This document shows positions 21,522-32,819 of a DNA stretch of 64,000 bases, one piece after another (the first letter of the stretch is position 1; each line of letters begins with the position of its first letter). The notes beneath the pieces were generated by a model. The model searched no databases. It was not told where the DNA came from and saw nothing but the letters and a program-made list of their open reading frames with translations. The stretch spans positions 298,422 to 362,421 of the forward strand of contig JAJNNX010000060.1 of NCBI GenBank assembly GCA_023159155.1, written 5' to 3'. The translations under genes and the position numbers were made by a program. The stretch is from Ustulina deusta. Taxonomy: Eukaryota; Ascomycota; Sordariomycetes; Xylariales; Xylariaceae.

Positions 21522-22961
21522 ATGTTGCCCTCGTCCGTCCTGACTCGCTGCGGCTCCCTTCGCCAGCCGCCTTGTGTGCGACGAGCGAAAGCGCCGTCTT
21601 TGTCTCTGCCGTCGTCTTGGCTTCTGCCTGTCGCCCGATCCTTCTCGGCCACCCCCCGTCCTCGCGAGATCCTCGACGTCTCAGCCCTGCCTCCTCGAAT
21701 CCAACCCAGATACAAAGAAAGCCCGACCTCGTCGCTATTGTCGCTACAATGGCCTGAGCCCCCGCGAAACATCTTGATCATCCCCAAGTTCCACGCGCCG
21801 CAGGTCACTCTGTCCGCCGTCACCTTTGCGAAGCATGTCCGTCAGGAATATTCCCACGTCAACCTTGTATTCGAACGCCGTGTTGCGGCTCAGGTCCACG
21901 AGTCCCTCCCTTTCCCCGTATACACGGCTGATCCCTCAGCCCTGCATGACAAGATTGACTTGGTCGCCACTCTGGGCGGCGATGGTACCATCTTACGCGC
22001 CGCCAGCCTCTTCAGTCTCCATTCGTCCATGCCTCCGATGCTGTCCTTCAGCATGGGTTCTCTAGGTTTTCTCGGCGAATGGAAGTTCGACGAATACAAG
22101 CGCGCGTGGCGCCAGGTGTATATGAGCGGTAGCCGAGTTGCTGTGACCGATTTGCAGGATCCGCATACGCAAGCTGCTGCCAACCGTCCACCCGACGACG
22201 AAGAGAGTCTCCCCCTCCACGATGCCTGGAGCCATGTCCGTGGCAAGTCGATGGGACTCACACGGTCTAGCAAGGTTCTCCTCCGACATCGGCTCAAAGT
22301 GGGAGTATACGATGCCGATGGCGTGAATATCAACAGCCAATTGATGCCCACGTCAACGGCCGAGCCCCAACAGCTTCTCCCCCCGATGCCACCAGAACCC
22401 AGGACGCCAACCAAGCGGGGAGAGCCCATGACGCAAGCCTTCCATGCCATAAACGAACTCGTCATCCATCGAGGACCCAACCCCCATCTCGCCATCATCG
22501 ATATTTACGTCAACGGCCGCCTTCTGACGGAGGCGGTGGCTGATGGGATACTGGTTAGCACACCCACAGGCTCCACGGCTTATTCACTGTCTGCTGGCGG
22601 CAGTATCATGCACCCGCTCGTTAAAGCGCTTCTCATTACCCCCATCTGCGCTCGAAGCCTTAGCTTCCGACCCCTGGGCCTACCCCTGGATTCCAAGGTC
22701 GTCCTGAAGCTCAGCGAGAAGAACCGTGGCAGAGAGCTGGAGGTGAGCATCGACGGAAAGCGCAAGACTGGTGTGACCATTGGGATGGAGATCCGCGTCG
22801 AGGGCGAAATGGTGGGACGAACACCAGAAGGCGGCTGGGCTGGTGGCGTCCCATGTGTTATCCGGTCCCCTGCGAATGGGAACTCCGCCGAAGATGACGA
22901 CGGATGGGTTGGCGGCCTGAATGGCCTGTTGAAGTTTAACTATCCCTTTGGTGAGGCTTAG
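21522..22961 (+). CDS. POS5: NAD(H) kinase, probably mitochondrial (Pos5-like)
   Basis: Phosphorylates NAD(H) to NADP(H) with ATP. The Pos5 branch supplies mitochondrial NADPH. Intronless, 479 aa from the ATG at 21522. The N-terminal ~60 residues are rich in Arg/Ser and lack acidic residues (for example VRRAKAPS, ARSFSATPRPR), as in a matrix presequence. The kinase core carries the GGDG motif in DLVATLGGDGTILRAASL (about residues 151-154). It also has FSMGSLGFLGEW, the NE motif region ALNELV-like AINELVIHRGP, and DGILVSTPTGSTAYSLSAGG, the conserved NADK signature. The C-terminus ends LLKFNYPFGEA. A roughly 60-residue insertion around 210-300 (Pro-rich) lies between beta strands and is typical of fungal versions. 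No frame breaks. The symbol rests on the presequence and general similarity; a cytosolic Utr1/Yef1-type enzyme is the alternative. Confidence 0.92.
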   Translation: MLPSSVLTRCGSLRQPPCVRRAKAPSLSLPSSWLLPVARSFSATPRPREILDVSALPPRIQPRYKESPTSSLLSLQWPEPPRNILIIPKFHAPQVTLSAVTFAKHVRQEYSHVNLVFERRVAAQVHESLPFPVYTADPSALHDKIDLVATLGGDGTILRAASLFSLHSSMPPMLSFSMGSLGFLGEWKFDEYKRAWRQVYMSGSRVAVTDLQDPHTQAAANRPPDDEESLPLHDAWSHVRGKSMGLTRSSKVLLRHRLKVGVYDADGVNINSQLMPTSTAEPQQLLPPMPPEPRTPTKRGEPMTQAFHAINELVIHRGPNPHLAIIDIYVNGRLLTEAVADGILVSTPTGSTAYSLSAGGSIMHPLVKALLITPICARSLSFRPLGLPLDSKVVLKLSEKNRGRELEVSIDGKRKTGVTIGMEIRVEGEMVGRTPEGGWAGGVPCVIRSPANGNSAEDDDGWVGGLNGLLKFNYPFGEA

Positions 22962-24152
22962 GAGGGCCTCAAATCACTATCTACACCCCGGGCATACGCT
23001 TGTCACAACACTCGTACCTATGTAGGTTCATGCTCCTTGTTTGGGACAGCAGCGTACTGCTCCTGGGTAACATTATCTGCGTTATACGTCTTCTGCATCA
23101 TATCAGGCGTTAGGGTTCCCATCGGAGCTGGCTAGGTATATTTCTCATCTCACGACATTTTGATACCCGCGAAAAGCATACCTAGACGGTGATACCAATC
23201 GTAGCCAAATCGGCTTGATGCTTTCAGTACCTCGTGCGTTTCAAGATGAATTAATCCATTATCGCTTACTGAATAATTGATTCGGCCAGCGCTTCTACGT
23301 GTTGCGCTGAGGTTCATTTGCTAGCCGAGGTATCGGGATTGATTTGATCCATGTCTGCACTCCTGTGCTTCTATGTACTAGGGAGTGGAGAACCGACGGG
23401 ATTGCCCTAGTTTTCATATCTCGCCACAAAATGTTATAGGTTGCTATACATAAGTGGCTTACGGCTAAAACTTTACGTCCGGTAACTTGATTGGTTGAGC
23501 CTTTTGCTAAACGGAACTTTACTTATCTATTGTCTTGGTTGACTAGCATCAAGGTGCGCTACTCTGAGACCAAAATATGACGTTCTCAACGCAACGAATT
23601 GTTGTATCTATACAGCTTAACATGTTCTAATATTGGACTATGCATGCCCTCTTACCCTGGTTCTCGGGAGAAACGAACAAGGGACAGGGATCATATCGGA
23701 CCCAAGCAGCGTAAGTACAGTGGTGCGCCGTACCTTGTTCTCTCCACGTGTTACAGTATCTAGATAAACCTCGATCTCATAAAGAGCAGGGTATCGAAAC
23801 ACGACTAACCTCGGAGGTATGGTTTGTTCTTTGTTCCTCGTGCGACACGAAAACTTGAAGTTGTAAGTACACTACCGGATCGGGATAGTCGGGGCATCTG
23901 GCCAGCTGCCAAGCAAACCGTGTCTGCACTTGGACTCAGGAGTGACATCACCGGTGGGACACTATCATTCAGCTCCGTCCGAGGCCACACTCACTGACTC
24001 CCCTCGACATATAAAATCACCATCCGGAGAACCGTTACCACTACACATCCAAGTATCCGTGTCATTTCTTAAAATACATTGTTTTCGCCAGTCTACTCAA
24101 TTTTACAACAATCAAGAGAACTGCTTAGGCTTTCACATTGTAACTCATCGAT
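22962..24152. other. Intergenic region between NADH kinase and DDR48-like gene
   Basis: About 1.2 kb. No frame has recognisable coding content. The right end is the promoter of the downstream small stress protein (see the STRE/TATA entry). Confidence 0.55.
24000..24016 (+). promoter_or_regulatory. STRE-like CCCCT plus TATA box upstream of the DDR48-like gene
   Basis: CCCCT at 24000-24004 (the stress-response element core on this strand) is followed by ATATAAAA at 24009-24016, about 137 bp before the ATG at 24153. This fits an inducible TATA-containing stress promoter. One CCCCT pentamer is expected by chance every kilobase or so, so the STRE reading is weak. Confidence 0.35.
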
Positions 24153-24581
24153 ATGGATTTTGTTAACAAGATCGTTGGCGGGGGGTCGAAAGACGAGGAC
24201 AACATCACGGGTACTAAGGAACAACAAGAGGAAAAGCCAGCCGGGTTTATGGACAAATTGAACTCGGTGGCTGGCGGCGGCAAGGAGGGTGAGAAGAACG
24301 AGGACGCTCTCGACAAAGGTTTGTCGCCCTCTTCCCAGTCCCCGCATCAGACAATCCTCGGACTCGCCACTTGACTCTATTGAATTGGCCGTGTTAGGCG
24401 CTAATCATTAGGATTTGTAGGCGTCGACTGGGTTCAGGAGCATGTTCTCGGTCAAGGTGACCAGAGTAACGAAAGTGCCGTGGAACAGGCCAAGGATGAA
24501 CAAATCTCCGATTTTGTTCGGGATCAATATAAGAAAACAGTTGGCTCCGATATTCCTGTCAAGGACAAGGATCGATTCTAA
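24153..24581 (+). CDS. Small DDR48-like stress-associated hydrophilic protein (108 aa)
   Basis: Two exons, 24153-24318 and 24421-24581, joined by a 102-bp GT-AG intron that rebuilds LDKGVDWVQEHVLGQG; 108 aa. The product is hydrophilic: Gly/Lys/Glu/Asn-rich (MDFVNKIVGGG, FMDKLNSVAGGG, EGEKNEDALDKG), then VDWVQEHVLGQGDQSNES and a conserved-looking tail with AKDEQISDFVRDQY and GSDIPVKDKDRF. This matches what I know of a small fungal family usually labelled 'DNA damage-responsive protein 48', induced by stress. The biochemical role is unknown, and it is not a true homologue of the long repeat-rich yeast Ddr48. The upstream TATA and CCCCT fit inducible expression. No signal peptide or membrane segment. 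Confidence 0.82.
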
Positions 24582-25061
24582 GATGTCCCAAGATGTAGCG
24601 GCTTGATGGGGTGCGTCTGTTGAGGTCCCAGAGGGTAGTGTCACTGTCTGGGAGCAGAGTGCTGGGGCGATGAGATGACGGTGGACTTGTTGCACGTATT
24701 TATGGAGAAGCGTTCATCGTCGCGGTCTCTAGACCAGATCGGTGTGGACGTTGCGATGTAATTCGAAGCAACAATATAAAGAAAATAATAAGGAATGAAT
24801 AACTGTACAGAATCACGCCTCCATGTATGATTAATCGGAAGAATTAGTTTCGGTCATGCTTTCAGATTCGGAAAATCAAATAATTATCAAAATTCTACCC
24901 CGTTCCACCAATATATCGCTGCCCGACTCTGTGTAGAAAATTAAACAACCGGAAAGGAATAACTCGTCATCGATCGCATCTAACAACCACAAGTGACAAC
25001 CGTTGTTTTCAAATGAGCCTATTAGATGCCTTCATTCAACGTATCCGCGTCGGGAAATTCG
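24582..25061. other. Intergenic gap between convergent small genes
   Basis: 480 bp joining the 3' ends of the DDR48-like gene (plus) and the GPI-anchored protein gene (minus). It is AT-rich at about 24770-24960 and has no coding content. Confidence 0.5.
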
Positions 25062-25696
25062 TTAGAGCATAAGAGGAAGGCCCACGATCAACCCAGCGAG
25101 AAGCGGACCAACGACAGCCTTTGCGCTCAGGGCACCAGCCATGGAGTTGGATGGGTTTGTGGAAGCCGCAGGAGGGTTTGTGGTGGTACTCGTCGAGCCC
25201 GAGGGTGAAGTCTGACTTGGAGTCTCAGTCACTGTGGTAGTACCTCCCAGAAGAGTTGTGGAAGATGAACTGATGGCGGTGGTGGTGCTCCAGCTGGTGG
25301 GATCTGCATGAATTCTTAGCATATCGAATCTCAACGAGGCGACGATGCGCCAGGCCAGAGCTTCCATTGGCACTTACAAGGGACGTCGGCATCGTTGAAG
25401 TCCCAGCCGCAATCATCCATGAGGTCGGCAACGTCGTTGTCATCGGGATCGGACCTCCCGTTATCCTTCACACAGCTGGCGCACTCGGTCAAGCGTATCA
25501 TAGAATCTTGAGCCTCGCAGACGCATGGAGTGTACTCGTCGTCGTCGTCGGTCTGTCGGTCGCATCGGGCACTTAGGTCAATGGTGAACTGGCAGGCCGG
25601 TAGACAGACGCTTGGGACATCATCGGCCTCAACGTCATTCTCGGCGGCGCCCAGGGCGGCGACGCTGAGCAGGACCAAAATCTTTCCCAATTGCAT
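25062..25696 (-). CDS. GPI-anchored cysteine-rich cell-surface protein (186 aa)
   Basis: Two exons on the minus strand, 25696-25378 and 25303-25062, joined by a 74-bp GT-AG intron; 186 aa. Residues 1-18 (MQLGKILVLLSVAALGAA) are a clear secretion signal. The mature domain has eight cysteines in the pattern VCLPAC, ARC, PCVC, ECASC and DDCGW, preceded by an acidic stretch. That count matches CFEM domains, but the spacing differs. I read it as the other common fungal eight-Cys surface family, with members in which RCD and CASC occur. A Ser/Thr-rich stalk (about 110-155) follows, then an NSMAG-type omega site and a hydrophobic tail (AVVGPLLAGLIVGLPLML), as in GPI-anchored wall proteins. Function is unknown. 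Cell-surface location is inferred from signal plus GPI tail. Confidence 0.85.
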
Positions 25697-28227
25697 CTTG
25701 ATACTCTTAGGTTTCGTTGGAGAATGTTGTGTAATGTGGACTGAGGATTGGGAAGCTGTTCAGTGTTTTACTGGCACGATGATGGTAGTGGTGATGCGAA
25801 TTTGTGTTGCAGAAGAGAGGGTGTTAAGATGTTTAAATACACGACGACAAGACCTCGACAAACCACATTGAGCACCCTTGAAAACGCGTTCGTGACGTCG
25901 CTACGAGGTGTAATTCCCTCAATGTTTTCATGTTGAATCCGTCTTGCCAACTCAGTTCCTGACACCGCAACCGCCTTGGCACAGTGGCAGTCGTGATCAC
26001 GATGTGCCAACTAATACCATAGAGCTGCAGTATACCGAGGATCGCTTTGCAAAGCGAACCAATGAGACGACTGCATATCTCGGAGTGCGTAGATCGTGGG
26101 GCATCAACGAACACAGCCATCATCACCTAGCTGAGCCAAGATTCTTCCACGACAACTATCCTAGCTTACCACTCAATTCAATTGCCAAGGAGTGATGAGC
26201 CCCAGCGATGATCCTCTGGTATGAGGCACAAATACCGGTATGACAAGAGCCACAGTGCGTCTATCTGCCCTAAGTATTCGTCGTTGAAGGATTGCAAAGC
26301 ATTTGACATCTAGCCTGAAATGATATACGCTCACATAGGCACGCTACGAGCTCGGATTGCATATATTAAGCATGTGGTTGCTGAACAATACCTGAGACTA
26401 CTCAATGAGGCGAGCGGTGAGTTTGGTCGTCCAAGGATTAATATAACTTTTGGTACACCACAATCAAATGGTTCTCATTCTAACCCTTGCACTGATTTAC
26501 GGTGGAACAGCCGGATTGAATGCCGGCATGTCTTCATTCTGGTAGCCTTTCTTGGCACTGCACTCCTCCCGTATGGTTTTGAAATCGTGAATGCACTGCG
26601 CCATGAACGTCTTGAAAGTTGCTAAAATTGGCGTCAGACATTCCTCGAGCACGTACGTGTGTATACGTTGGGTCTTTCTTACCTGCATGATCACAGTCGC
26701 ATATTCAGCTGGACAGGCCAATATGTGGCTTTAGACAGCAGCACAGCCACCGTGTCTACGTTGTCGTCGTGCAGTGGTATGCGATGTAGGTATGGCTTCT
26801 GCGATGGCTACATATCTAGTGTATCTAGAGGTCCGACCCATTGGCCCAAAGGCAGATAGATCTCTGGCATACTGGGATTAGGCTTTGGCTGGTAAATGTC
26901 AACGTCGGGTAGTTTCCAACCACAATGTTATGTAACTATGAAGCTCGTTGCTGGTCATCGCGGAAGGCTCGGTGAATGATACAGCTGTCGGTTATCGTTG
27001 TCGGCAGCGATCTTGGCATCGAAAGAAACCAAGAACAATGCCAGAATACGGCAATAGTCTTGAATTTTGCTTAGGTTGTTTTTGTCACCGATAATAGGAG
27101 TCCTGTAGACCCCCGATACGCCTTGATCCGGATTGCTCGTACTCGTCGCTGTATGTATTTCGGCGCTCAAAAATCAAGAATCCAGATACGGTGAAGACCC
27201 AGTTCGGCTGATTCAATCGTGCTGCCCCGTGTTCGGTGCTATGAAGATCTGAGGACGCGCGGTTCCATCGCTCTGCCCTGAGATCTCATCACATGGACAG
27301 TCATCGTTGTCAGAGTGGTACACAAAGAAGCTTGAGCTTGTCATTTCGTTTTTTTTCCCTTTTCTCCATAAGCGCAGTCACCCAAGGCATGGCGTGGGAA
27401 GTCTTGCTTACAGGCAGCACGCCTTGGCGAACCCTTGGGTCGTAATATGATGACACTACCGAACGCCGCGTTTGTCTCTGTCCGTGCATCGAATGCTATG
27501 AGAGCACAAAAATTTTCCTTGTCTTACTAAGTGTATATACAATACCGTCACAGAACCGTAGTCTAGGGGCATTATCATCCAGCAAGCAAATATTGGGGAT
27601 ATAATCCTCAGCCCATCTTTATTTTATTCCCATAGTCTACTACTGCCTTCATTCGATCATTGACCGATTACGTTGAGATACCCCGCGGCTTGTTCCCGCC
27701 GGCCATGTGTTATGGGATCTAATTTAACTTAAGCGCCGCCGGGAGCTTTGCCCATTACAGTATGGTAGGTATTCCACCTCCGCATTCTTGGTTAGATTTT
27801 CTATTATCAGTAAGCCGACACAGGCGTGTGCCGTACACAATCGTAGTCAAAGTCAACTCACCGACGTACCTAGTACTGAGCTTCCCTTATTTCGCTAGGC
27901 TCGGTGCTATAATATTTTATTGATTGATTGATAGATGCTTTGAATTACATTAGATGCCAGCGACGTGTGTAGTGTCTGCTACTACGGATCCTTGCAGAGC
28001 ATACACTAAATGGGTGGATATTTTTCGGGATAAGGACGGGAATATTCTAGAAACCAAGGGGTTATACCCAGGCCTAAAATGACTTTAGAAAAGCAGTTGA
28101 CCTAAATACTTATATTGGTATACCACAAACCCAATTCTAGACTAAAGTGCTGCTAATTGCACGAATTGGCCTTGTCTCTTTTCTCCTTGTGTCTCTATTC
28201 CAGCAATGAGCTCCGTAGCTAACTCCC
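25697..28227. other. Intergenic region, mostly non-coding, with one possible decayed exon pair
   Basis: About 2.5 kb. Most of it shows nothing. At about 26500-26880 on the minus strand there is a stretch with coding flavour. It gives CPAEYATVIMQ followed by GTAAGA, then 58 bp later TTTTAG, then QCIHDFKTIREECSAKKGYQNEDMPAF ending at a stop. The two pieces do not join in one frame and an upstream in-frame TAA is present. I cannot name a family and do not call a gene. Confidence 0.4.
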
Positions 28228-29085
28228 TCATTTCCATGCGAGCATCTCGCACTGCAACCCGGCAAACCAGGCGTCCTCGGTCTCGGCCCATTCATTCACA
28301 GCACGGATCGTTGCCTCGATCTCTTCCTTAGAAATACCAGCGTCCAACCAACTCTGGTGGAAGGGGTCTTCTGGTTTGAGCTGGCCGCCGATGCGCCAGG
28401 CTGCCCATTTCCGAGCCTCTAACCCCGAGACCACCATCGTCCCAACGCCAATTTGGACCTTACCACCATCGGTGTCAAATCCGGCCCTGCGGTAGAGCGC
28501 CGGCAAGCTCGCCCACGTGTCTTCCACTCCGTCTGGAGCTCCCTGGCGCAGTACTTTGCGCAGATTCTGCATCCACAAACGGTCGAGTTGCAGACGTCTC
28601 GGGTAGAACACGCTTGAGACGCCGTCGCGCGAAGCTAGTACACCCCCTGGCTTGAGAACACGGCGCATCTCGATTAGCGCCTGACCTGGTAGATCTGGGG
28701 GCGGTATGTGCCCGAGGACTTGAGAGCAGAAGACAATATCGAATGTGCCTTCACTGTAAGGAAGACCCTCTAGGACGTTGCCTTGCTCAAAACGAACAGA
28801 TCCCGGTCCTTCTGTTGGCACAGCAGCTTCGTCCGCCAATTTCTTAGCCTTCTCTAGTACGTTCATGGACATGTCCAGACCGATCACAGCGCCTTCGTGG
28901 GCGTACTTGGCAAGGCCCGTCGTAATAGTACCCGACCCACAGCCAACATCAAGGATACGGTCAGTCTTCTTGATATGTGGAATGAGGAAGGCTGCATTTG
29001 ACTCTGCTGTGCGTTTTTCGTGGGTCGCGGTAGTGTAGCTTGAATAGCCCTGCTTGTAGTTGTCCGACTGGTCATTGTGCGACAT
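28228..29085 (-). CDS. SAM-dependent class I methyltransferase (UbiE/COQ5-like fold)
   Basis: Intronless, 285 aa on the minus strand from the ATG at 29085 (AAACATGTCG context); the frame extends slightly upstream but without an ATG. The Rossmann-type methyltransferase motifs are in order: motif I ILDVGCGSGTIT at about residues 43-54, the acidic end of beta2 in VIGLDMS, motif post-I VRFEQGNVLEGLPY, and motif IV FDIVFCSQVLGHIPPP. After these comes MRRVLKPGGVLASRDG. The C-terminal helical part (about 165-285) has ALYRRAGFDTDGG and the Trp-rich RKWAAWRIGGQL, common in fungal small-molecule methyltransferases. The substrate cannot be deduced. It starts 648 bp from a divergently oriented Zn2Cys6 regulator, an arrangement often seen for regulator-target pairs. 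That functional link is inference. Confidence 0.9.
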   Translation of the reverse strand: MSHNDQSDNYKQGYSSYTTATHEKRTAESNAAFLIPHIKKTDRILDVGCGSGTITTGLAKYAHEGAVIGLDMSMNVLEKAKKLADEAAVPTEGPGSVRFEQGNVLEGLPYSEGTFDIVFCSQVLGHIPPPDLPGQALIEMRRVLKPGGVLASRDGVSSVFYPRRLQLDRLWMQNLRKVLRQGAPDGVEDTWASLPALYRRAGFDTDGGKVQIGVGTMVVSGLEARKWAAWRIGGQLKPEDPFHQSWLDAGISKEEIEATIRAVNEWAETEDAWFAGLQCEMLAWK

Positions 29086-29732
29086 GTTTACCAATGTGTT
29101 GTTTTGTTGCTTGATGGAGTTTGACGAAGAAGTGACACAGTCAAGAAGTCGAGCTGGTCACAGATATTACGACAAGCAGAGGTTGGCATCATAAAACATC
29201 GTTTCATCGCGCTCATTTATACAGATTATCCGTCGTACATAGAGCAGCAAGAACTTCCCGTCTCCGCAAATGGGGAGTGATTATGGCGTCATTCTGCCCA
29301 ACTTGGAAATGTGCGATGAATGCGAAGCCCGTCCTTTTATTGTTCTCGTCATTGCCTCTGGATTTTACATTGCGTCGTGCTCGGTGAACATGATGCGTTA
29401 GTCGGTATTGGTAAGAACATGAGCGGTAGGTGATTGGGAGAAAGCTTCAGTTGGAGAAGCGCCATTACTCGTACTTCGTTTATTTCCAAAAGGGGTCCCG
29501 TTGCATCCGATTGGGTGCTGTAGCAACTTGGAAATTTACTGGTATGTCATCCATACCGCTGTCCAATCACCATCATCGTAGCGCATCCCTCTCCATCTGC
29601 CATGAGTTCATTGTCCCAGCACCTCGCTGTCGATAAGGCGACAACAAGACGACGCGGTTGACCCTTGCATTTCAGTTCTATCCATTGGCCTCCTTTCCGT
29701 ATGGTCTTGGCATGCATTACGCTGTAGGTGCC
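29086..29732. promoter_or_regulatory. Divergent promoter region, methyltransferase and Zn2Cys6 regulator
   Basis: 647 bp between the two start codons. It likely carries both promoters. CGG triplets, the half-sites of Zn2Cys6 factors, occur but I see no clear paired site. No other gene is present. Confidence 0.4.
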
Positions 29733-31348
29733 ATGGAAGGCCAGCAGAACCTAGTGCAAAGGCCTCGAGGGGCCTATCTATTCGTCGTGAATGGCGAAGC
29801 TTCGGCGGAGGCTGCTAACCTAGATCCGGATCCGGCTGGTCGTGAGGGGAGACTTGGGAAGAAGCGACCACACTATAAGAGCCGCCGTGGCTGTCTCGTC
29901 TGCAAACAACGCCGGGTTAAGGTCAGTGGCATATAAAGCAGTGGCAGTCTGTGGATGTTCTTGTAGGCATTCAGACAGCTTGGATGGGACCCTGTCAGCT
30001 CACTGGCTTACATATCAGCCTATAGTGTGACGAACAGTTTCCCTGCTCCAACTGTCTGAAGAGACACGAAAGATGTATTCGCTCGGACATGGCGGGAGGT
30101 AGACGCAACGAACCAAATACACGCATTTCGCAGCCTCCTAGTGCGTTGGTAGTGGACAATACAAACATTAATCTCCTCCACTTGGAGTTATTTTCCCATT
30201 TTCACAGGAACCTGGTTGATACACTCGCCTTTCCCGAAATTTGGCAACAGGTGCTGCCGTGGTCGTTTCAGGTGTGACGCTTCCTCCATTCCCAATTGCC
30301 GATAAAGATTGGCCGGAAAAGCGCCAAAGTAGGAGCATCGCCCTAACTTGGATGTGTGCAACAGGAACCCTATATCATGTGCTCTATTCTTTGTCTTGCA
30401 GCGACACATCTTTCCACCCTACTACCCCAGTCTCACCGCTATTCGAATATCGCTGTACAGCTCCTAGGCAAGTCAGCGTCACTGTTTAGCGAGAGGCTAT
30501 CTGGTCCTGTTACGACCCAGAACAGCGAAGCCCTGATAGCAGCTTCTATCCTGATGCACTACATATCATGGGGCCATATCGGATTTGTCGAGAAACAAGA
30601 GAGGTTTCCATACCAGAAAGAAGACAGCTCTTTGACTGAGCACCTCTCAAAAGATCCCCTTCTCCAGCTAAGTTTTGGAGTGCAGGGAATATTATGTGAG
30701 GCATTCCATGTTCTCCTAGGTAGTGACAGTGACAGTGTGTTTCTTACTGCAGGGCTTTACAGCCCGATATATGCGATAGAAGAAGCCATTTTGCAGCTGG
30801 GAGAAGACCCTTGGAGATTTGTCAATCACTTCATGGGGATCTCAGATAGCCCTCACCACCAGCCGCCAGTACATGACAACTGTGATGGTCCGTCATCACG
30901 CAATAAAAAGCCTACAAGCTATCTACGTTCTCATGCGAACAGGTGCAATATTATCACGGCGCTGGTGCCACCACATGACCCTCCCAACCCCCAGCAAGTG
31001 GCTTGCGAGGATATTGCTAAGAGGTTATCGCTACTCTTTTGCCTTGCTTCTATGTCTTCCTCTGCTGGTAATTCGGCATCCCAAACCTTGGCTCGTCTTC
31101 AGCCTGACATCGAGCGTTGTGTCTTTTCCTTTCCCGTCCACTATAGCAGGACCTTCCGCGACCTCGCCCTACGGGGCGACTCGAGGGCGCTGATTACGCT
31201 CTGCCACTTTTATCGCGCCGCGCGTATCCTCCTCACTGGCCCAGGAACTTGGTGGGCCCGGCAGAGGAGTCGCATCATCGAATGTTTGATCTTAGAAGAC
31301 TTAACTTCGAGGGGGTTAGGCGCATATGTTCTAGGCGTAGGGCTCTAG
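29733..31348 (+). CDS. Zn2Cys6 fungal transcription factor
   Basis: Nuclear DNA-binding regulator. Three exons: 29733-29921, 30026-30271 and 30365-31348; 472 aa with two GT-AG introns (104 and 93 bp). The binuclear zinc cluster is split by intron 1: GCLVCKQRRVK then CDEQFPCSNCLKRHERC. The six cysteines are at 54, 57, 64, 70, 73 and 80, spacing C-X2-C-X6-C-X5-C-X2-C-X6-C. The second junction restores PWSFQEPYIMCSILCLAATHLS, the start of the fungal regulator middle domain. The C-terminus is short for the class and ends TWWARQRSRIIECLILEDL with a somewhat unusual tail. An in-frame upstream ATG at 29712 would add seven residues. Divergent from the methyltransferase gene and followed by two pseudogenes. 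The gene looks intact but its last ~20 residues may be altered. Confidence 0.85.
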
Positions 31349-31400
31349 GACTCCTTGTTTATGGGCGCCACTTAGTAGATCGTTAAGTGAAGCTACTCCG

Positions 31401-32317
31401 TTGGGACTGTCATGTCTTACCGATGAGATGTATAGAGAAGACTATGTTAGATGCAGGGTCACCGCCCAATGCCTCCTAGGAGCGGAACTTCGAAGGGTTA
31501 CACTAGAAGTCGAACAACTGGTCCACCCCATCTACCAGTCCTGTGATCCAACCGCTAACTTCTACTCAGTCGTAGCCCCCACAAGACTTTGCTCACATCA
31601 ACAGCTTGCGCGAACTTGTCGCTTCGGACATCCTAACCATAGTGCGGCTAACTACCACCCGGTTCAACTACACACAGCACACGTCTCAATGGGCGCGTCA
31701 ACATGCCCGCTCACCTCCCCCAGCCTCTGAAGGACGAGAGGGTCATACACGCGCTTTCCCTTTTCGATAGCATAGAGCTGCCTCATTCTTCTAGTTACTT
31801 GCTGATGGCCTGTATTTATGGGTCATTTCATCTTGCGTCGGCTGCCTGTTATGTTAGCGATAGGCTGTCAGGTGGTGATGCTCAGTCGTTATTATCTGAG
31901 TGGGTTTATGTCTTTGAGTGCATCACCCGAAATGGCTCCCCCCCACACCAGACACCGTTGCCCAAAACGCCATTGCTAGGCGCGACGGAGATAAGTGCTG
32001 TATAACTGGGAATAAGGGCATCATCCTCGATCCTCTTTGTGTCATTCCCATCTTGGCATCCCGGTCGGCTGGATCACCGAGGAAGTAAGTCGTCAATGGC
32101 TAATATGCGCAGATCCTGAGGCAAGGGGATGGTTAGGCTGACGATTGCTATACGAAGGAACGAATTTTCAACCTGCTCGGTGCTACCTTTGGGCAATCCT
32201 ACCGGGACTGGTGGCTCGATTATGCGAAGGGCTCCGGGTTCACGATACGGATGGTGATCACTGGCTGGTACGGCGATATGCTGCTGGTGCGTTTGCGACC
32301 GGATTTGCTTATCTAGA
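31401..32317 (+). pseudogene. HNH-endonuclease-family protein relic (fungal type)
   Basis: Three pieces in different frames follow the order of the fungal HNH protein family. Piece 1 is LTDEMYREDYVRCRVTAQCLLG through NHSAANYH (about 31401-31680). Piece 2 is LKDERVIHALSLFDSIELPHSSSYLL and MACIYGSFHLASA, up to a C-run at about 31943-31950. Piece 3 is VAQNAIARRDGDKCCITGNKG (about 31955-32020) with the CCITG knuckle of the HNH domain. A further shift inside IPILGIPVGWITEE (about 32055) precedes RIFNLLGATFGQSYRDWWLDYA (about 32165-32230). Three frame breaks and an altered end make it non-functional. Such proteins are abundant in fungal accessory genomes; their function is not established. It lies between an intact transcription factor and the APH relic. 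Confidence 0.65.
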
Positions 32318-32819
32318 CTGACTACATCCGTCGATGATCAAGGTACGTAAAGAATCCCGACAATACGTCTTCGCCTCCCCCAACGCTATGTCTCGGCTGA
32401 TGAGTATAGGAACAGTACAGGGTGTCCCACGTGCACATCGGGCCCCAGAAGCCAGTCGAGGTCGATGGCTCTCTGCCGCTCTTGTGTGATCACTCAAGGA
32501 CTGGAATTGAGCGTGTCGACGCACGATTTATTGGCACACACGCTCGTCTATGCAATAGTATTGGATTCCTCGATGTTGCGAGCACCATTTCGCCGGAAAT
32601 CTTGTGTGAATCTCGACCGTCTCCATGATGACTCATCCAACTTCACCAATGGCAGATCCAGTGCGCAGTATCGGCAACTTTATCTGCCACACTCCCCTGG
32701 ATGCTATGAGTTATGCTGTTCTTACATTGTGGCTATTGGTGCCGAACCGGGCTCGGATAGCGGCTTACGAGGTGCTCGGAAACTTGGAAAGACCCTTTAC
32801 GGCGCGACTAACAACTACT
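32318..32819. other. Gap between HNH and APH relics
   Basis: About 500 bp. The frames here are short, and the piece reading VHIGPQKPVEVDGSLPLL is not recognised. It may be further remnant of the adjoining pseudogenes. Confidence 0.35.

Noticed and set aside
21335..22498. Minus-strand frames opposite the NADH kinase gene
   Set aside because: Shadows of the conserved kinase reading frame.
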